DNA of 64,000 bases from an uncultured Rhodospirillales bacterium. Lineage in GTDB: Bacteria; Pseudomonadota; Alphaproteobacteria; Acetobacterales; Acetobacteraceae. The stretch spans positions 21,587 through 85,586 of the forward strand of contig CAIJTR010000153.1 of NCBI GenBank assembly GCA_903823665.1, in the 5' to 3' direction. Position 1 is the first letter of the stretch; the number at the start of each line of letters is the position of its first letter. This document shows positions 1 through 8,692 of this stretch, in pieces. Position numbers and translations under genes: made by a program. The notes under the pieces are model-generated. The model did no database searches and was not told the origin of the DNA. It saw only the letters and a program-made list of their open reading frames with translations.

Positions 1-1029
1 TCCATCGCGCCCGAATTGCCGGCGAACCGGTTCAACCTGGCGTTGGCGCTCATGGGGGCGGGTGCGTTGGCCGAAGGTTTCGCCCTACAGGAAGCCCGGC
101 TGGAAAAGGCTGATTGGAGCAGCTTTGCCGCACTTGGCAGCTTCGCGCCTCTCCGTAATCGCGTGCCCAGACCGGGCCAAAACCTGGCATCCGCCCGCGT
201 GTTGGCCTTCACCGAGCAGGGGCTGGGCGACATGATCTGGGCTGCACGCTTTCTGCCGACGTTGATGGTGCGCTGCGGGCAGCTTGACCTTGCCTGCCCC
301 CCGACACTGCAGCCGTTGCTGGCAAGCTTCATGGAAGGCAACGGCTCGGGCATCTTGTTGGGGGCGCCGCCAGACCGGCCGGACGCCAAGCTCAACCTCG
401 CTTTGCTGGCCGAGACTTGTGATGCCTTCGTGCCCCTCATGCGCCTGCCGCATATGCTGGGGCACCACGGTGCCAATGCGGTTTGGATCACGCCTGCCGC
501 TGACCGCGTGGCCACCTATCGCACGCAGTTTGCCGCCGCACATCTGGCAAAAGGCCCCATTTTGGGCGTTGTGTGGGCCGCCAACCCAGCCAGTCAGTCA
601 GCCACCGCGCGAACCTTTCCACCGGACATTTTGCGCGGGCTGGATGGTATTGGCGGCGTTGATGCGCGCATCATCAACCTGCAGGGCGGAGATCCGACCA
701 CACGCGCTGCCCTTGCCGAAGTCTTCCCGGATTGCGCCAATCCGATCGCCGATGGCGAGCCGCCGCTTGACGACTACGCCGCCATGATCGCTGCAACCGA
801 TCTGTTGATCACAGCCGACACGATGGCCGCCCATCTCGCCGGCTGCATGGGCCACCCGGCGTTCGTTGCAATTCCTGCATTGGCCAATTTCTATTGGGGC
901 CCCGCCGGTGCCATGACGCCCTGGTATCCGTCGCTGCGCCTGTTCCGCCAGGAGCCTCACGCCGATTGGTCTGGCGTGGGCCACGCGCTGATGGCGGCTG
1001 TGCGACATTCGCACTGGAAGGCTCGCTGA
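1..1029 (+). CDS. TPR/glycosyltransferase family 9-like protein, 5' end outside the window
   Basis: The frame is open to the left edge, so only the C-terminal part is present; the TTG at 16 is probably not the real start. The visible N-terminus (PANRFNLALALMGAG, then LAEGFALQEAR) resembles the last helices of a TPR domain. The rest looks like the GT9/heptosyltransferase-like domain often fused to TPRs: a GLGDMIWAARFLPTL motif near the start, a nucleotide-sugar region around ILGVVWAANP, then a late ITADTMAAHLAG segment followed by WYPSLRLFRQ. That late Asp/Thr-Ala-His block is typical of the C-terminal Rossmann half. Family knowledge suggests transfer of a sugar to a protein or glycan; the acceptor cannot be told. 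It is convergent with the importer gene ending at 1098. Confidence 0.8.
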   Translation, partial: SIAPELPANRFNLALALMGAGALAEGFALQEARLEKADWSSFAALGSFAPLRNRVPRPGQNLASARVLAFTEQGLGDMIWAARFLPTLMVRCGQLDLACPPTLQPLLASFMEGNGSGILLGAPPDRPDAKLNLALLAETCDAFVPLMRLPHMLGHHGANAVWITPAADRVATYRTQFAAAHLAKGPILGVVWAANPASQSATARTFPPDILRGLDGIGGVDARIINLQGGDPTTRAALAEVFPDCANPIADGEPPLDDYAAMIAATDLLITADTMAAHLAGCMGHPAFVAIPALANFYWGPAGAMTPWYPSLRLFRQEPHADWSGVGHALMAAVRHSHWKAR

Positions 1030-1097
1030 GTGGCACAACTCGCAAGACCAACCAGTTTCTCGAAGGCCACACGCCGCCGATCGATCCTGAGCCGGTA

Positions 1098-2291
1098 TCA
1101 GGCCCCCTGCAGCACCTCGCCAAATAACTCCCAACCGGTACCGTTCCATTTCTGCAGCTGCATCTGCCGGATCGGGTGGAAGTTGGTGGCAGACGTGGCC
1201 ACCTTCACCCCCGGCAGCAGTGTCGGCACCACGAGGTCGTTCAGGCTGGCGGCCTGTTTCATGATGTTCTCGCGCGAAAAATCCTGGCCGCACTGCTTCA
1301 ACACCTGAAGTGTGGTTGTGGCCACTCCGTAGGCGAAGACGTGGTTGTTGTCGGTCACATCAGCACCCGGCATGTATTTGCCCATGAACGCGAACCATTG
1401 TTTCATGCCGGCATCGTCATGCCAGCGCGCGTCGGTCCAATCCTTCTGGTAGCCGGCGGAGATCATGCCGCGGGCCTTCTCAGCGCCGGCCGGGGTGATG
1501 ACCGAGCCGACCGAGATCGAGACGTTGGTCATGAAATGGGTTGGATGCCAGCCGATGTCGAAGATTTTGCGGATCATCTGGGCGGCGAATTTCGGCGTGG
1601 CAGCAGTGATCAGCACGTTGGCACCGCTGCCCTGCAAGGTGATGGCCTGGCTGTCGATGGTCGGATCAGCCACCTCATACGAGACGGATTTCACCACCTT
1701 GGTGTCGAAATCGGCACCCAGCACGTCCTTCAGCCCGGCCAAATAGTCTTTGCCAAAGTCATCGTTCTGGAACAGCACGGCGATCTTGGCATCCTTGACT
1801 GTGGCGAGGATGTATTTCGCATAAATCTGCGCTTCGGTGCGGTAGCTGGGCTGCCAGCCCATCGTCCAGGGGAAATGTGCGGGGTCGCCGAACTTGTCAG
1901 CCCCGGTGGACACAAACAACTGCGGCACCTTGCGTTGGTTCATGTAGCGCTGGATGGCCGAGTTTGACGGCGTGCCAAGCGGGTTGAGTAGGAAAGCCAC
2001 CTGCTCCTCTTCCACCAGCCGGCGGGCCTGCTCCACGGCACGGGCTGGCACGTAGCCGTCATCCAGCGTGATGAAGTTGATTTTGCGGCCACCGATACCG
2101 CCCATTTCGTTGACCATCGTGAAATACGCAGCAACGCCTCGGCCGATGGCACCATAGGCGGAGGCTGGGCCGCTATACGGCATCAGGTTGCCGATCTTGA
2201 TCTCGCTGGCGGTGACACCGACCGTGTCGGCAAAAGCGGCGCGTGACAGGACGAGAGCAGCGGGGGCGAGCAGAAGCGAGCGGCGAAGCAT
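1098..2291 (-). CDS. Branched-chain amino acid-type ABC transporter, periplasmic substrate-binding protein
   Basis: 397 aa. A signal peptide (MLRRSLLLAPAALVLSRAAFA) is followed by a type-I periplasmic binding fold of the LivJ/Leu-Ile-Val family: IKIGNLMPYSGPASAYG near the mature N-terminus, then GRKINFITLDDGYVPARAVEQ. It would capture a branched-chain amino acid, amide, urea or aromatic ligand in the periplasm for the adjacent permeases. The start at 2291 is preferred over the longer frame to 2360 because GAGGGAGAT lies just upstream and the signal peptide begins there. It is the last gene of the importer operon, 11 bp after the permease stop. The ligand cannot be inferred from sequence alone. 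Confidence 0.92.
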   Translation of the reverse strand: MLRRSLLLAPAALVLSRAAFADTVGVTASEIKIGNLMPYSGPASAYGAIGRGVAAYFTMVNEMGGIGGRKINFITLDDGYVPARAVEQARRLVEEEQVAFLLNPLGTPSNSAIQRYMNQRKVPQLFVSTGADKFGDPAHFPWTMGWQPSYRTEAQIYAKYILATVKDAKIAVLFQNDDFGKDYLAGLKDVLGADFDTKVVKSVSYEVADPTIDSQAITLQGSGANVLITAATPKFAAQMIRKIFDIGWHPTHFMTNVSISVGSVITPAGAEKARGMISAGYQKDWTDARWHDDAGMKQWFAFMGKYMPGADVTDNNHVFAYGVATTTLQVLKQCGQDFSRENIMKQAASLNDLVVPTLLPGVKVATSATNFHPIRQMQLQKWNGTGWELFGEVLQGA

Positions 2292-2302
2292 GGCGATCTC
2301 CC

Positions 2303-3274
2303 TCAGGTTTCTTGTTGTTGAATTCTGGTTTGCTGTCGTTGGGTTCTGGCACGAAACCAAGCGGCCACACGGCCCGGCACGGACGCGGCCCCGCCGGGGA
2401 GCAGAAACATCACGGCGATCAAGATCACGCCGTAGACAGCACCAGGTGCGGCCTTGGAGACATGCTCGGCGAGGTTGGGCACGAACTCGATGAACACGGC
2501 ACCCACAACCGCGCCACGGATCGAGGCGCTGCCGCCGATCAGCAGACCGACGAACAGCGTAATCGACAGAAAAAAGGAAAAACTATCGGGTGAGACGAAG
2601 GCCACGGCCACCGCGCCCAGCGAGCCAGCCAAGCCGGTCAGCACGGCACCCGCGGCAAAGCTACGGGTTTTCACCATGGCAACGTTGACGCCCATCGCCT
2701 CGGCGGCCGTCGGATTGTCGCGAATGGCGCGCATGGCACGACCGATGCGGCCTCGCACCAAGTTGGACGCCGCCATGAACAACGGCACCGCCACCAACAA
2801 CGTGAAGCAATACAGATAAAGGTCGGGCGAGATTGGCAGGCCAAACGGCGCATCGGGCTTGTCGAGCACAATGCCTTGCACGCCCCCGGTGACGCCCTCG
2901 AACAGGCGGTATTTCAGCAATTGCGGCGTCGCAATCGCCAGCGCAAAGGTGGTGAGTGCCAAATATGGTCCCCCCAGCCGCAACGCCGGGAAGCCCACCA
3001 GAAATCCCGCAGCGCCACAGATGACCGCCGAGACTGGCAACGTAAGCCAATAGGGGCAGCCGAACTGGTCCATCAGAATGGCTGTGGTGTAGGCACCCAG
3101 CGCATAGAAGGCACCGTGGCCGAGTGAGATCTGGCCGTTGAATCCGGTGACGAGCGTGAGCCCAAGAATCGCCACGGCATAGACGACCACCATGGTGAGC
3201 TGGAACAGCTGGTAGCCGGTGGCAAAACTGGCCGGCAGGATGATGGCAGCCAGCAGGAACACGACGCGCATCAT
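2303..3274 (-). CDS. livM: Branched-chain amino acid ABC transporter permease, LivM type
   Basis: 323 aa, strongly hydrophobic with about eight to ten membrane segments. The LivM signature GLTLVTGFNGQISLGHGAFYALGAYTTA is near the N-terminus, and the family's cytoplasmic coupling region RIGRAMRAIRDNPTAAEAMG is in the middle. It forms the inner-membrane channel with the LivH-type partner. The ATG at 3274 overlaps the TGA of the upstream permease by 4 nt (ATGA), implying translational coupling. The C-terminus carries a short basic, Gln-rich tail (RARTQRQQTRIQQQET), slightly longer than usual. Confidence 0.93.
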   Translation of the reverse strand: MMRVVFLLAAIILPASFATGYQLFQLTMVVVYAVAILGLTLVTGFNGQISLGHGAFYALGAYTTAILMDQFGCPYWLTLPVSAVICGAAGFLVGFPALRLGGPYLALTTFALAIATPQLLKYRLFEGVTGGVQGIVLDKPDAPFGLPISPDLYLYCFTLLVAVPLFMAASNLVRGRIGRAMRAIRDNPTAAEAMGVNVAMVKTRSFAAGAVLTGLAGSLGAVAVAFVSPDSFSFFLSITLFVGLLIGGSASIRGAVVGAVFIEFVPNLAEHVSKAAPGAVYGVILIAVMFLLPGGAASVPGRVAAWFRARTQRQQTRIQQQET

Positions 3275-4143
3275 ACCCGGCTCACCACAATGCGGCCGAA
3301 CAGCCCCGACGGCCGCAGCACCAGCACGGCCACGATGATCACCAGCGCCATCGGTAATTTGAGCTCGGTGCCCACCAGATAGGCACCACCCAGATTCTCA
3401 ATGACGCCCACTGCAAATCCGCCGACCACGGCACCCAGCGGATTGGTGATTCCACCAAGCAGCGCGCCGGCAAAGGCGTAGAGCAGCACGCCAGACATCA
3501 TGTTCGGATCGAGGAACACGACCGGGGCCACCATCGCGCCTGCGACGGCACCGATGGCAGCGGCCAACCCCCAGCCCAGCGCCAGCATCCGCCCCACGCG
3601 CACGCCCACCAGCCTGCTCGAAACCGGATTATAGGCGGCGGCGCGCATGGCAAGGCCCAGGCTGGTAAAACGGAAGAACACGTAGACCATCAGCAGCACG
3701 GCAAGTGTTACCGCCGTGGCACCAAGCTCGTGACGCGACACAAGCCCGCCCAGCAGCGGTGCGCCGGCACCAAACGGGCTCGGGAACGGTTGCAGCGTGT
3801 AGCTGAAGATCAACCCGGCGAGGCTGTTGAACACTAGCAGCAAGCCAATGAACACACCGACCGATGCCAAGACCGGTGCCATTGCCATCGGTCGCATCAG
3901 CACGCGCTCGATTGCCATGCCAGCCAGGAACGAAACAACCACGGTGATCAGCAGCGCCGGCCAGTACGGCAGTCCCGCCTGGATCAGGGTCAGCGCGATA
4001 TAGGTGGAGAACATCGCCATCTCGCCTTGGGCGAAGTTCACCAGATGCGTGGCCTGGTAGATCATCACCAAAGCCAGCGCCATGCTGGCATAGATGCCAC
4101 CGGTGGCGATGCCTGAGATGAGCTGGTGGAGAAAGCCGTCCAC
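3271..4143 (-). CDS. livH: Branched-chain amino acid ABC transporter permease, LivH type
   Basis: 290 aa with a GTG start. Features of the LivH family: LISGIATGGIYASMALALVM at the N-terminus, ATHLVNFAQGEMAMFSTY, and a C-terminal GGAYLVGTELKLPMALVIIVAVLVLRP-like end. It is the second channel subunit of the importer. The GTG at 4143 lies one base after the ATPase stop codon. An ATG at 4236 would add 31 residues overlapping the ATPase and lacking family character, so I rejected it. Confidence 0.92.
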   Translation of the reverse strand: MDGFLHQLISGIATGGIYASMALALVMIYQATHLVNFAQGEMAMFSTYIALTLIQAGLPYWPALLITVVVSFLAGMAIERVLMRPMAMAPVLASVGVFIGLLLVFNSLAGLIFSYTLQPFPSPFGAGAPLLGGLVSRHELGATAVTLAVLLMVYVFFRFTSLGLAMRAAAYNPVSSRLVGVRVGRMLALGWGLAAAIGAVAGAMVAPVVFLDPNMMSGVLLYAFAGALLGGITNPLGAVVGGFAVGVIENLGGAYLVGTELKLPMALVIIVAVLVLRPSGLFGRIVVSRV

Positions 4144-4144
4144 C

Positions 4145-4849
4145 TCAGTATCCCAAATAGGCGCGACGCAATGCGTCGTTGCTGCGAATATCGGAGGAGG
4201 CCCCCTGCATGGCGATGCGCCCGGTTTCCAGCACATAGGCAGTGTCGGCCAGATCGAGTGCCAGATTGGCGTTCTGCTCCACCAGCAGCAGGCTTACACC
4301 ACGTTCGCTTCGGATGCGCGCCATGATCGCGAAAATCTCGCGCACGATGAGCGGTGCAAGGCCGAATGACGGTTCGTCGAGCAACAGCAGCTTGGGGCGC
4401 AGCAGCATGGCCCGCGCGATCGCCAGCATCTGCTGCTCGCCGCCAGACAGCGTGCCGGCTTGCTGGTTGAGGCGCTGCTTCAGCCGCGGGAACAGGGTGA
4501 GGAGATCCTGTGTGTCGCTCGCAACCGACCGGTCGCGCCTTGTGTAGGCACCCAGGCGCAGATTCTCGGCCACTGTCAGCTCAGAGAAGGTCCCGCGCCC
4601 GTCAGGCACATGGGCGATGCCGCGGCGTGCGATTGCCTCCGTGGCGAGGCCATCGATGCGCTCGCCGGCAAACCGGATTTCGCCGGATATATGGCACATG
4701 CCGCAGATCGCCCGCATGGTCGTGGTCTTGCCCGCTCCGTTGGCCCCAAGCAGCGACACGGCACCGCCTTCGGGCACCGCGAAATCAAGTCCGTGCAGCA
4801 CCCGTGTCTCCCCGTAGCCGGCGTGCAGCCCACTGACTTCAAGCAGCAT
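4145..4849 (-). CDS. livF: Branched-chain amino acid ABC transporter ATP-binding protein, LivF type
   Basis: 234 aa, the usual LivF length. Walker A GANGAGKTTTMRAI, signature LSGGEQQMLAIARAML, Walker B LLLLDEPSFGLAP, and an H-loop position occupied as LLVEQNA (Gln-Asn, typical of LivF). It couples ATP hydrolysis to the LivH/LivM channel together with LivG. The start ATG at 4849 lies inside the end of livG (11-nt overlap). The longer frame to 4897 adds 16 residues that read through the livG tail and is unlikely. Confidence 0.94.
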   Translation of the reverse strand: MLLEVSGLHAGYGETRVLHGLDFAVPEGGAVSLLGANGAGKTTTMRAICGMCHISGEIRFAGERIDGLATEAIARRGIAHVPDGRGTFSELTVAENLRLGAYTRRDRSVASDTQDLLTLFPRLKQRLNQQAGTLSGGEQQMLAIARAMLLRPKLLLLDEPSFGLAPLIVREIFAIMARIRSERGVSLLLVEQNANLALDLADTAYVLETGRIAMQGASSDIRSNDALRRAYLGY

Positions 4850-5633
4850 GGGTCGTCTCAGTGTCACCGAGATAGGCGCGGATGACCTCAGGTTCACTGC
4901 GCACCTGCTCTGGCGTGCCGGATGCGATGCGGCGGCCGAATTCCAGCGCCACCACCTGCTCGGATACCCGCATGACCAACGCCATGTGATGTTCCACCAG
5001 CAAAATGGCCAGTTTGTATCGGTCGCGCAGGCTAATGATCAGTTCGCCCAGCGCATCGACCTCGCCATGCGTGAGGCCGGCAGCAGGCTCGTCGAGCAGC
5101 AGGAGCTTCGGCCTGCCGATCAGCGCGCGGGCAAGCTCCACGCGCTTTCGGGTGCCGAATGGCAGCCCGCCCACAACATGATCAGCCTCGGAATTGAGGC
5201 CAAGATCGGCCAGGATACCGACGAGATCCCCATCGATCTCAGCCTCTTCCCGACTGACCGTCGGCAGGCCCAGCGTGTTGGCGGCATAGCCGGTGCGCAG
5301 ACGGGCATGGGCACCCACGAGCACGTTCTCACGCACCGTCATGGATGGAAACAGCGCCACGTTCTGGAAGGTTCGGCCGATGCCGAGCCCCGCCCTGGCA
5401 TGACGTGCGACGCCCAAGAGCGAGTGTCCGGCAAATCGTAAATCGCCGCGGTTCGGCCGGTAAATGCCACTGATACAGTTGAACAAAGTGGTCTTGCCTG
5501 ACCCGTTCGGGCCGATCAGCCCACAAATCTGGCCTGATCGGACATGGAAGGATACACCGTCAAGCGCCACAATGCCGCCGAAACGTACTGCGACATCCTC
5601 GATATCGAGCAAGGCGTCGTCGCCTGCCTGCAT
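4839..5633 (-). CDS. livG: Branched-chain amino acid ABC transporter ATP-binding protein, LivG type
   Basis: 264 aa. Walker [17 protein letters not shown], the LivG-specific insertion with [24 protein letters not shown], Walker [16 protein letters not shown], and the C-terminal [10 protein letters not shown] switch His region. It is the first gene of the livG-F-H-M-SBP operon running leftwards. The order ATPases, permeases, then binding protein differs from the E. coli order but is common in alphaproteobacteria. The upstream DNA to 5990 is non-coding and presumably holds the operon promoter; I could not pick a convincing -35/-10 pair. Confidence 0.94.
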   Translation of the reverse strand: MQAGDDALLDIEDVAVRFGGIVALDGVSFHVRSGQICGLIGPNGSGKTTLFNCISGIYRPNRGDLRFAGHSLLGVARHARAGLGIGRTFQNVALFPSMTVRENVLVGAHARLRTGYAANTLGLPTVSREEAEIDGDLVGILADLGLNSEADHVVGGLPFGTRKRVELARALIGRPKLLLLDEPAAGLTHGEVDALGELIISLRDRYKLAILLVEHHMALVMRVSEQVVALEFGRRIASGTPEQVRSEPEVIRAYLGDTETTHAA

Positions 5634-5934
5634 CGGTTGTAGCCTCCCCGCGTGCGCCGTTTTATCCGGAATGACCGGGGGCTTCTTTCGCTTGGCGACA
5701 ATCGTAGCCGTCCGGATTCAACGAATGCAATGATCTTCGTAGACCGGACATTGAGATTATGGCGATTTGCGTGCCGCGGATAATCAGGCGTGCTTGTTGA
5801 AGTCGGCTTGGCGTGCGGCGGGCCATGCGCGGTGTCGGCCACGCCTGCCAATATGCCTATTCTACGCTGCAGTTCTCAAACGCCATTCATCTCAATTTAG
5901 GTCATATCGTTGAGCCATACCGATGGTATCGCGC
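5634..5934. other. Non-coding stretch upstream of the importer operon
   Basis: I see no credible reading frame on either strand. G+C is lower than in the flanking genes. It presumably contains the promoter of the leftward importer operon. No strong hairpin or operator was recognised. Confidence 0.5.
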
Positions 5935-6133
5935 CTAGCAGCCTGTCGGATTGGAGCTGAATTAAGAGCATTTATGGTTGCGGCGGTGGCGATCACGCCG
6001 CCTGCAGCCTGTGTATCCGACGGCAGTTATGGGCCAGTGCGATCAGCGTCCACTCAGTTGTGACCTTGGTGATACGGCGGAGGCGGAAGTGGATGACGCC
6101 CATTGCGCTCATCAGAATATTCGGGGTTCGAAC
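5935..6133 (-). pseudogene. IS transposase remnant (C-terminal end, IS1182/IS5-like) with possible element end
   Basis: On the minus strand 6133 to 5993 encodes a 46-residue tail containing GVIHFRLRRITKVTTEW followed by LIALAHNCRRIHRLQ and a TGA. This FRLRG/KV..EW..IALAHN pattern is the well-known C-terminal end of IS1182- and IS5-group transposases. The frame is blocked upstream by a TGA at 6134-6136, and nothing resembling the catalytic DDE domain remains. Just past the stop, CTAGCAGCCTGTCGGA at 5935-5950 looks like an insertion-sequence terminus. I infer an old, mostly deleted IS; the matching left end was not found. Confidence 0.55.
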
Positions 6134-6354
6134 TCAGCCCAACCAATTTGCCGAAAATGCTGAGTCGATTCAATGAGTTGATGCTGGGGGCCGAAATGAC
6201 CATAGGCCCAAGCTATGGAGAGAAATCAGTGCAGAGAGAGAACAAACGGCGATTTTTTAACTTTCGCAGCCCCGATCATAAACGGCAAACCCACGCGGGA
6301 GCTCGGCTTTCTCGGCTGCATGAAATTGACGGAGAGCGTGTTTCAGCATGCGCA
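6134..6354. other. Non-coding spacer between IS remnant and tRNA-Arg
   Basis: No convincing gene. Short frames on the plus strand run through the tRNA and are chance. Presumably it contains the transcription end of the leftward tRNA gene, but no strong terminator hairpin was recognised. Confidence 0.4.
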
Positions 6355-6431
6355 TGGCGTCCCCGGCGGGATTCGAACCCACGGCCCCCAGATTAGGAAT
6401 CTGGTGCTCTATCCGGCTGAGCTACGGAGAC
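6355..6431 (-). tRNA. tRNA-Arg (anticodon CCT)
   Basis: Folds as a 77-nt cloverleaf on the minus strand. The acceptor is GTCTCCG paired with CGGGGAC (one G-T pair at position 4), the D-arm is GCTC/GAGC, and the anticodon stem CCAGA/TCTGG has loop TTCCTAA, giving anticodon CCT. The T-arm is GTGGG/CCCGC with loop TTCGAAT, the discriminator is G and CCA is encoded. It reads the AGG codon, which is rare in GC-rich alphaproteobacteria. Confidence 0.95.
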
Positions 6432-6598
6432 GCACGACGGCCTTATAGCGGAGTTGGATTGTGTCGTCAGCCATGTTGTCCGGGGGCTTCGCATAACGCG
6501 GTGCGAGCGGTGATTTTATCTCGGCCGGCCTGGAAGATGTCTTGCGCGACGTGATAGGTTTCGCACATTGCAGAGAATTTTAGCAAGGGATCTGCGCG

Positions 6599-8665
6599 AT
6601 GAGCATTTCAACCACAACGGCACCTTATGGCTCGGTTGTCTTCATCACCGACAGCATTGGCGGCGTTGCCTACACCGCGAGCGGGGTGCTGATTGCGCCG
6701 GATGAGGTGCTGACAGCGAGCCATGTGGTGTATCGGGCGGGCGTTGGCACTGCCGTGAACATCCAGATAAGCCCCGGCTATGATCAGGGTTCGACGCCGT
6801 TCGGCACCATCAACGGCGCGTCGTTTCAATACAACTCCATCAATGATGCCAATGGGTTGATCACCAATTTTGCCTCACAGCTGGATTTTGCGGTGATCCA
6901 TCTTGCAAGCCCGGTGGCGGCTGCGGGCGCAATGGGGCTGGAGGCTGGGTTTGGCGGCGGCAGCGTCAACATCACGGGATATCCGGGTGGGTCGTATGGC
7001 GTGCAGGCTCAGTCGGCTCAGACGGTGCAGGTGCAGCCCACGCTGAACATTCTCGACAGTGTGTCGTTGGGTGCTGGCTCCAGCGGTGGGCCGCTTTGGG
7101 TGACGTCGTCCGGCACTGCGTATGTTGTGGGGGTGGTGTCGTCGCAGGATACCTATGGCTATGGCTACAATGTGCAGCTGACCAGCGCCGATATTGCGGA
7201 GATCACGCGGTGGGTGAGTGCTGACAATCCGAACGATGTGATCGCCCAGCTTTCGGCGACGGCCCCGAGCGGCCCGTCCTCGCCGGGGCAGAATGTGCCG
7301 GCTGAGGATGCGACAATCAATCAGCTTTATAGCCTTGTGCTCGGTCGCAATGCCGATGTGGGGGCGTTGTCAGGGTGGGAGGCGCAGCTTGCCGGCGGGC
7401 TGAGTGCGACGCAGATGCGCGTGGATTTGGCGACCAGCCCTGAGGCAATCGGCGATATTCGTGCCGCGTATCAAAACGAGCTGGGCCGGCCTGCCGATGC
7501 TGGTGGGTTGGCGTATTTTGATGGTGCGCTGGGAACCTCGCTGTCGCTGTCGGACATTCGCATCACGTTGTCGCAGAGCCCGGAGGCGCAGGCGACGCTG
7601 AACAGGCTGTATCAGGACGTGCTGGGGCGGGTGCCGGATGCAAGCGGGCTTGCCTATTTCACCGGCTCGCTGGCGGGCGGTGGGTCGCTTTCCGGCATTC
7701 GTGCGACATTGGCCAACAGTGGCGAGGCGGCGAGCGATATCACCACGCTGTATCAGAATGAGCTGGGGCGGACCGCGGATCGCGGCGGGCTGTCGTATTT
7801 CGCCAGCACGCTGGCGGGCGGCGGGTCGCTTACGGGCGTGACGAGCTTTCTGGCGAACAGCAGCGAGGCGCAGGGGGATATTGCCGGGCTGTATCAGAGC
7901 GTGCTGGGGCGTGCGCCTTATTCCGATGAGCAGACAGCCGCGACGCAAAGCCTGGCCAATGGCGGATCGCTGGCATCGTGGCGGAGCGGGTTGGCCACCA
8001 GCACTGAGGCGCAGTCCGATATTCGATTGGTTGTGGAGAAATACTTCAACGCGCAGCCCTCGGCGAGCGACCTCAATACGGATGAGCAGCTGTTGGCGAA
8101 CGGCACGTCATTGGCGCAGTTTGGGAGCAATGAGGCGGCGGCGGCGAGCGGCGGCAATGTGGGCGTCATTATGACTGTTGCGAGCTTGGCGTCACTGCCT
8201 GTTGCAGCGCAAGGTATTGCAGACGTGGTGCCTCTGCTGCAGACGGACTTTGGAACAACTCCCTCAACCGCTGCCATCAACGCCGCCACGTTGCAGCTGA
8301 ATTCGGGGCTGAGTTTTGCAGACCTTTCCGCTCAAGAAACCATTCTGGCGCAAAGCCCGGCGGTGCTGACGGGGGCCAATGTCACGCCAGGCAGCGGGCC
8401 TGCGGTGATCGACTACAGCCATGACACCGGGTTTGGGCACTACATTGAGGCGTTCAACCCAGGACAGGACATCATTCAGTTCAGCACTGGGCAATTTGCG
8501 AACGTGGCGGCGGTGCTGGCGGCGGAACAGGTATTGAGTGGTACGCCGCCGGGCTATCATTTCACCAATTTCCAAGCGGCCGCCGGGCCGTTCACGCTTT
8601 ACGTGGAAAACGCCACACCGTTCACGCTGACGGCGGCGAATTTCAGGTTCGTTGCAACGCTTTAG
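6599..8665 (+). CDS. Trypsin-like serine protease fused to DUF4214 repeats, probably exported
   Basis: 688 aa. Residues 1-205 form a trypsin/V8-like protease with an apparently intact triad: His42 in LTASHVV, Asp96 in QLDFAVIHL, and Ser162 in GAGSSGGPLW. From about 239 there are about five 47-residue DUF4214 repeats with the core LYQxVLGRxxDxxGLxYF and a terminal SxEAQxDI. The last 90 residues (from GSGPAVIDYS) resemble the C-terminal secretion modules of RTX-like type I substrates. There is no N-terminal signal peptide, consistent with type I export; this is inference. AAGGGA precedes the ATG by about 9 nt. A second DUF4214 gene follows 27 bp later and shares the C-terminal module, so the two are probably one operon. 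Confidence 0.88.
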   Translation: MSISTTTAPYGSVVFITDSIGGVAYTASGVLIAPDEVLTASHVVYRAGVGTAVNIQISPGYDQGSTPFGTINGASFQYNSINDANGLITNFASQLDFAVIHLASPVAAAGAMGLEAGFGGGSVNITGYPGGSYGVQAQSAQTVQVQPTLNILDSVSLGAGSSGGPLWVTSSGTAYVVGVVSSQDTYGYGYNVQLTSADIAEITRWVSADNPNDVIAQLSATAPSGPSSPGQNVPAEDATINQLYSLVLGRNADVGALSGWEAQLAGGLSATQMRVDLATSPEAIGDIRAAYQNELGRPADAGGLAYFDGALGTSLSLSDIRITLSQSPEAQATLNRLYQDVLGRVPDASGLAYFTGSLAGGGSLSGIRATLANSGEAASDITTLYQNELGRTADRGGLSYFASTLAGGGSLTGVTSFLANSSEAQGDIAGLYQSVLGRAPYSDEQTAATQSLANGGSLASWRSGLATSTEAQSDIRLVVEKYFNAQPSASDLNTDEQLLANGTSLAQFGSNEAAAASGGNVGVIMTVASLASLPVAAQGIADVVPLLQTDFGTTPSTAAINAATLQLNSGLSFADLSAQETILAQSPAVLTGANVTPGSGPAVIDYSHDTGFGHYIEAFNPGQDIIQFSTGQFANVAAVLAAEQVLSGTPPGYHFTNFQAAAGPFTLYVENATPFTLTAANFRFVATL

Positions 8666-8692
8666 GACCATACGTTCAAGGAGAAACATCGC

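Noticed and set aside
6355..6431. tRNA-Arg as an integration site for an island
   Set aside because: No repeated tRNA 3' end and no integrase gene were found in the window.
6215..6554. Short plus-strand frames across the tRNA-Arg gene
   Set aside because: They read the complement of the tRNA (GFEPTAPRL-type peptides), a classic false gene.
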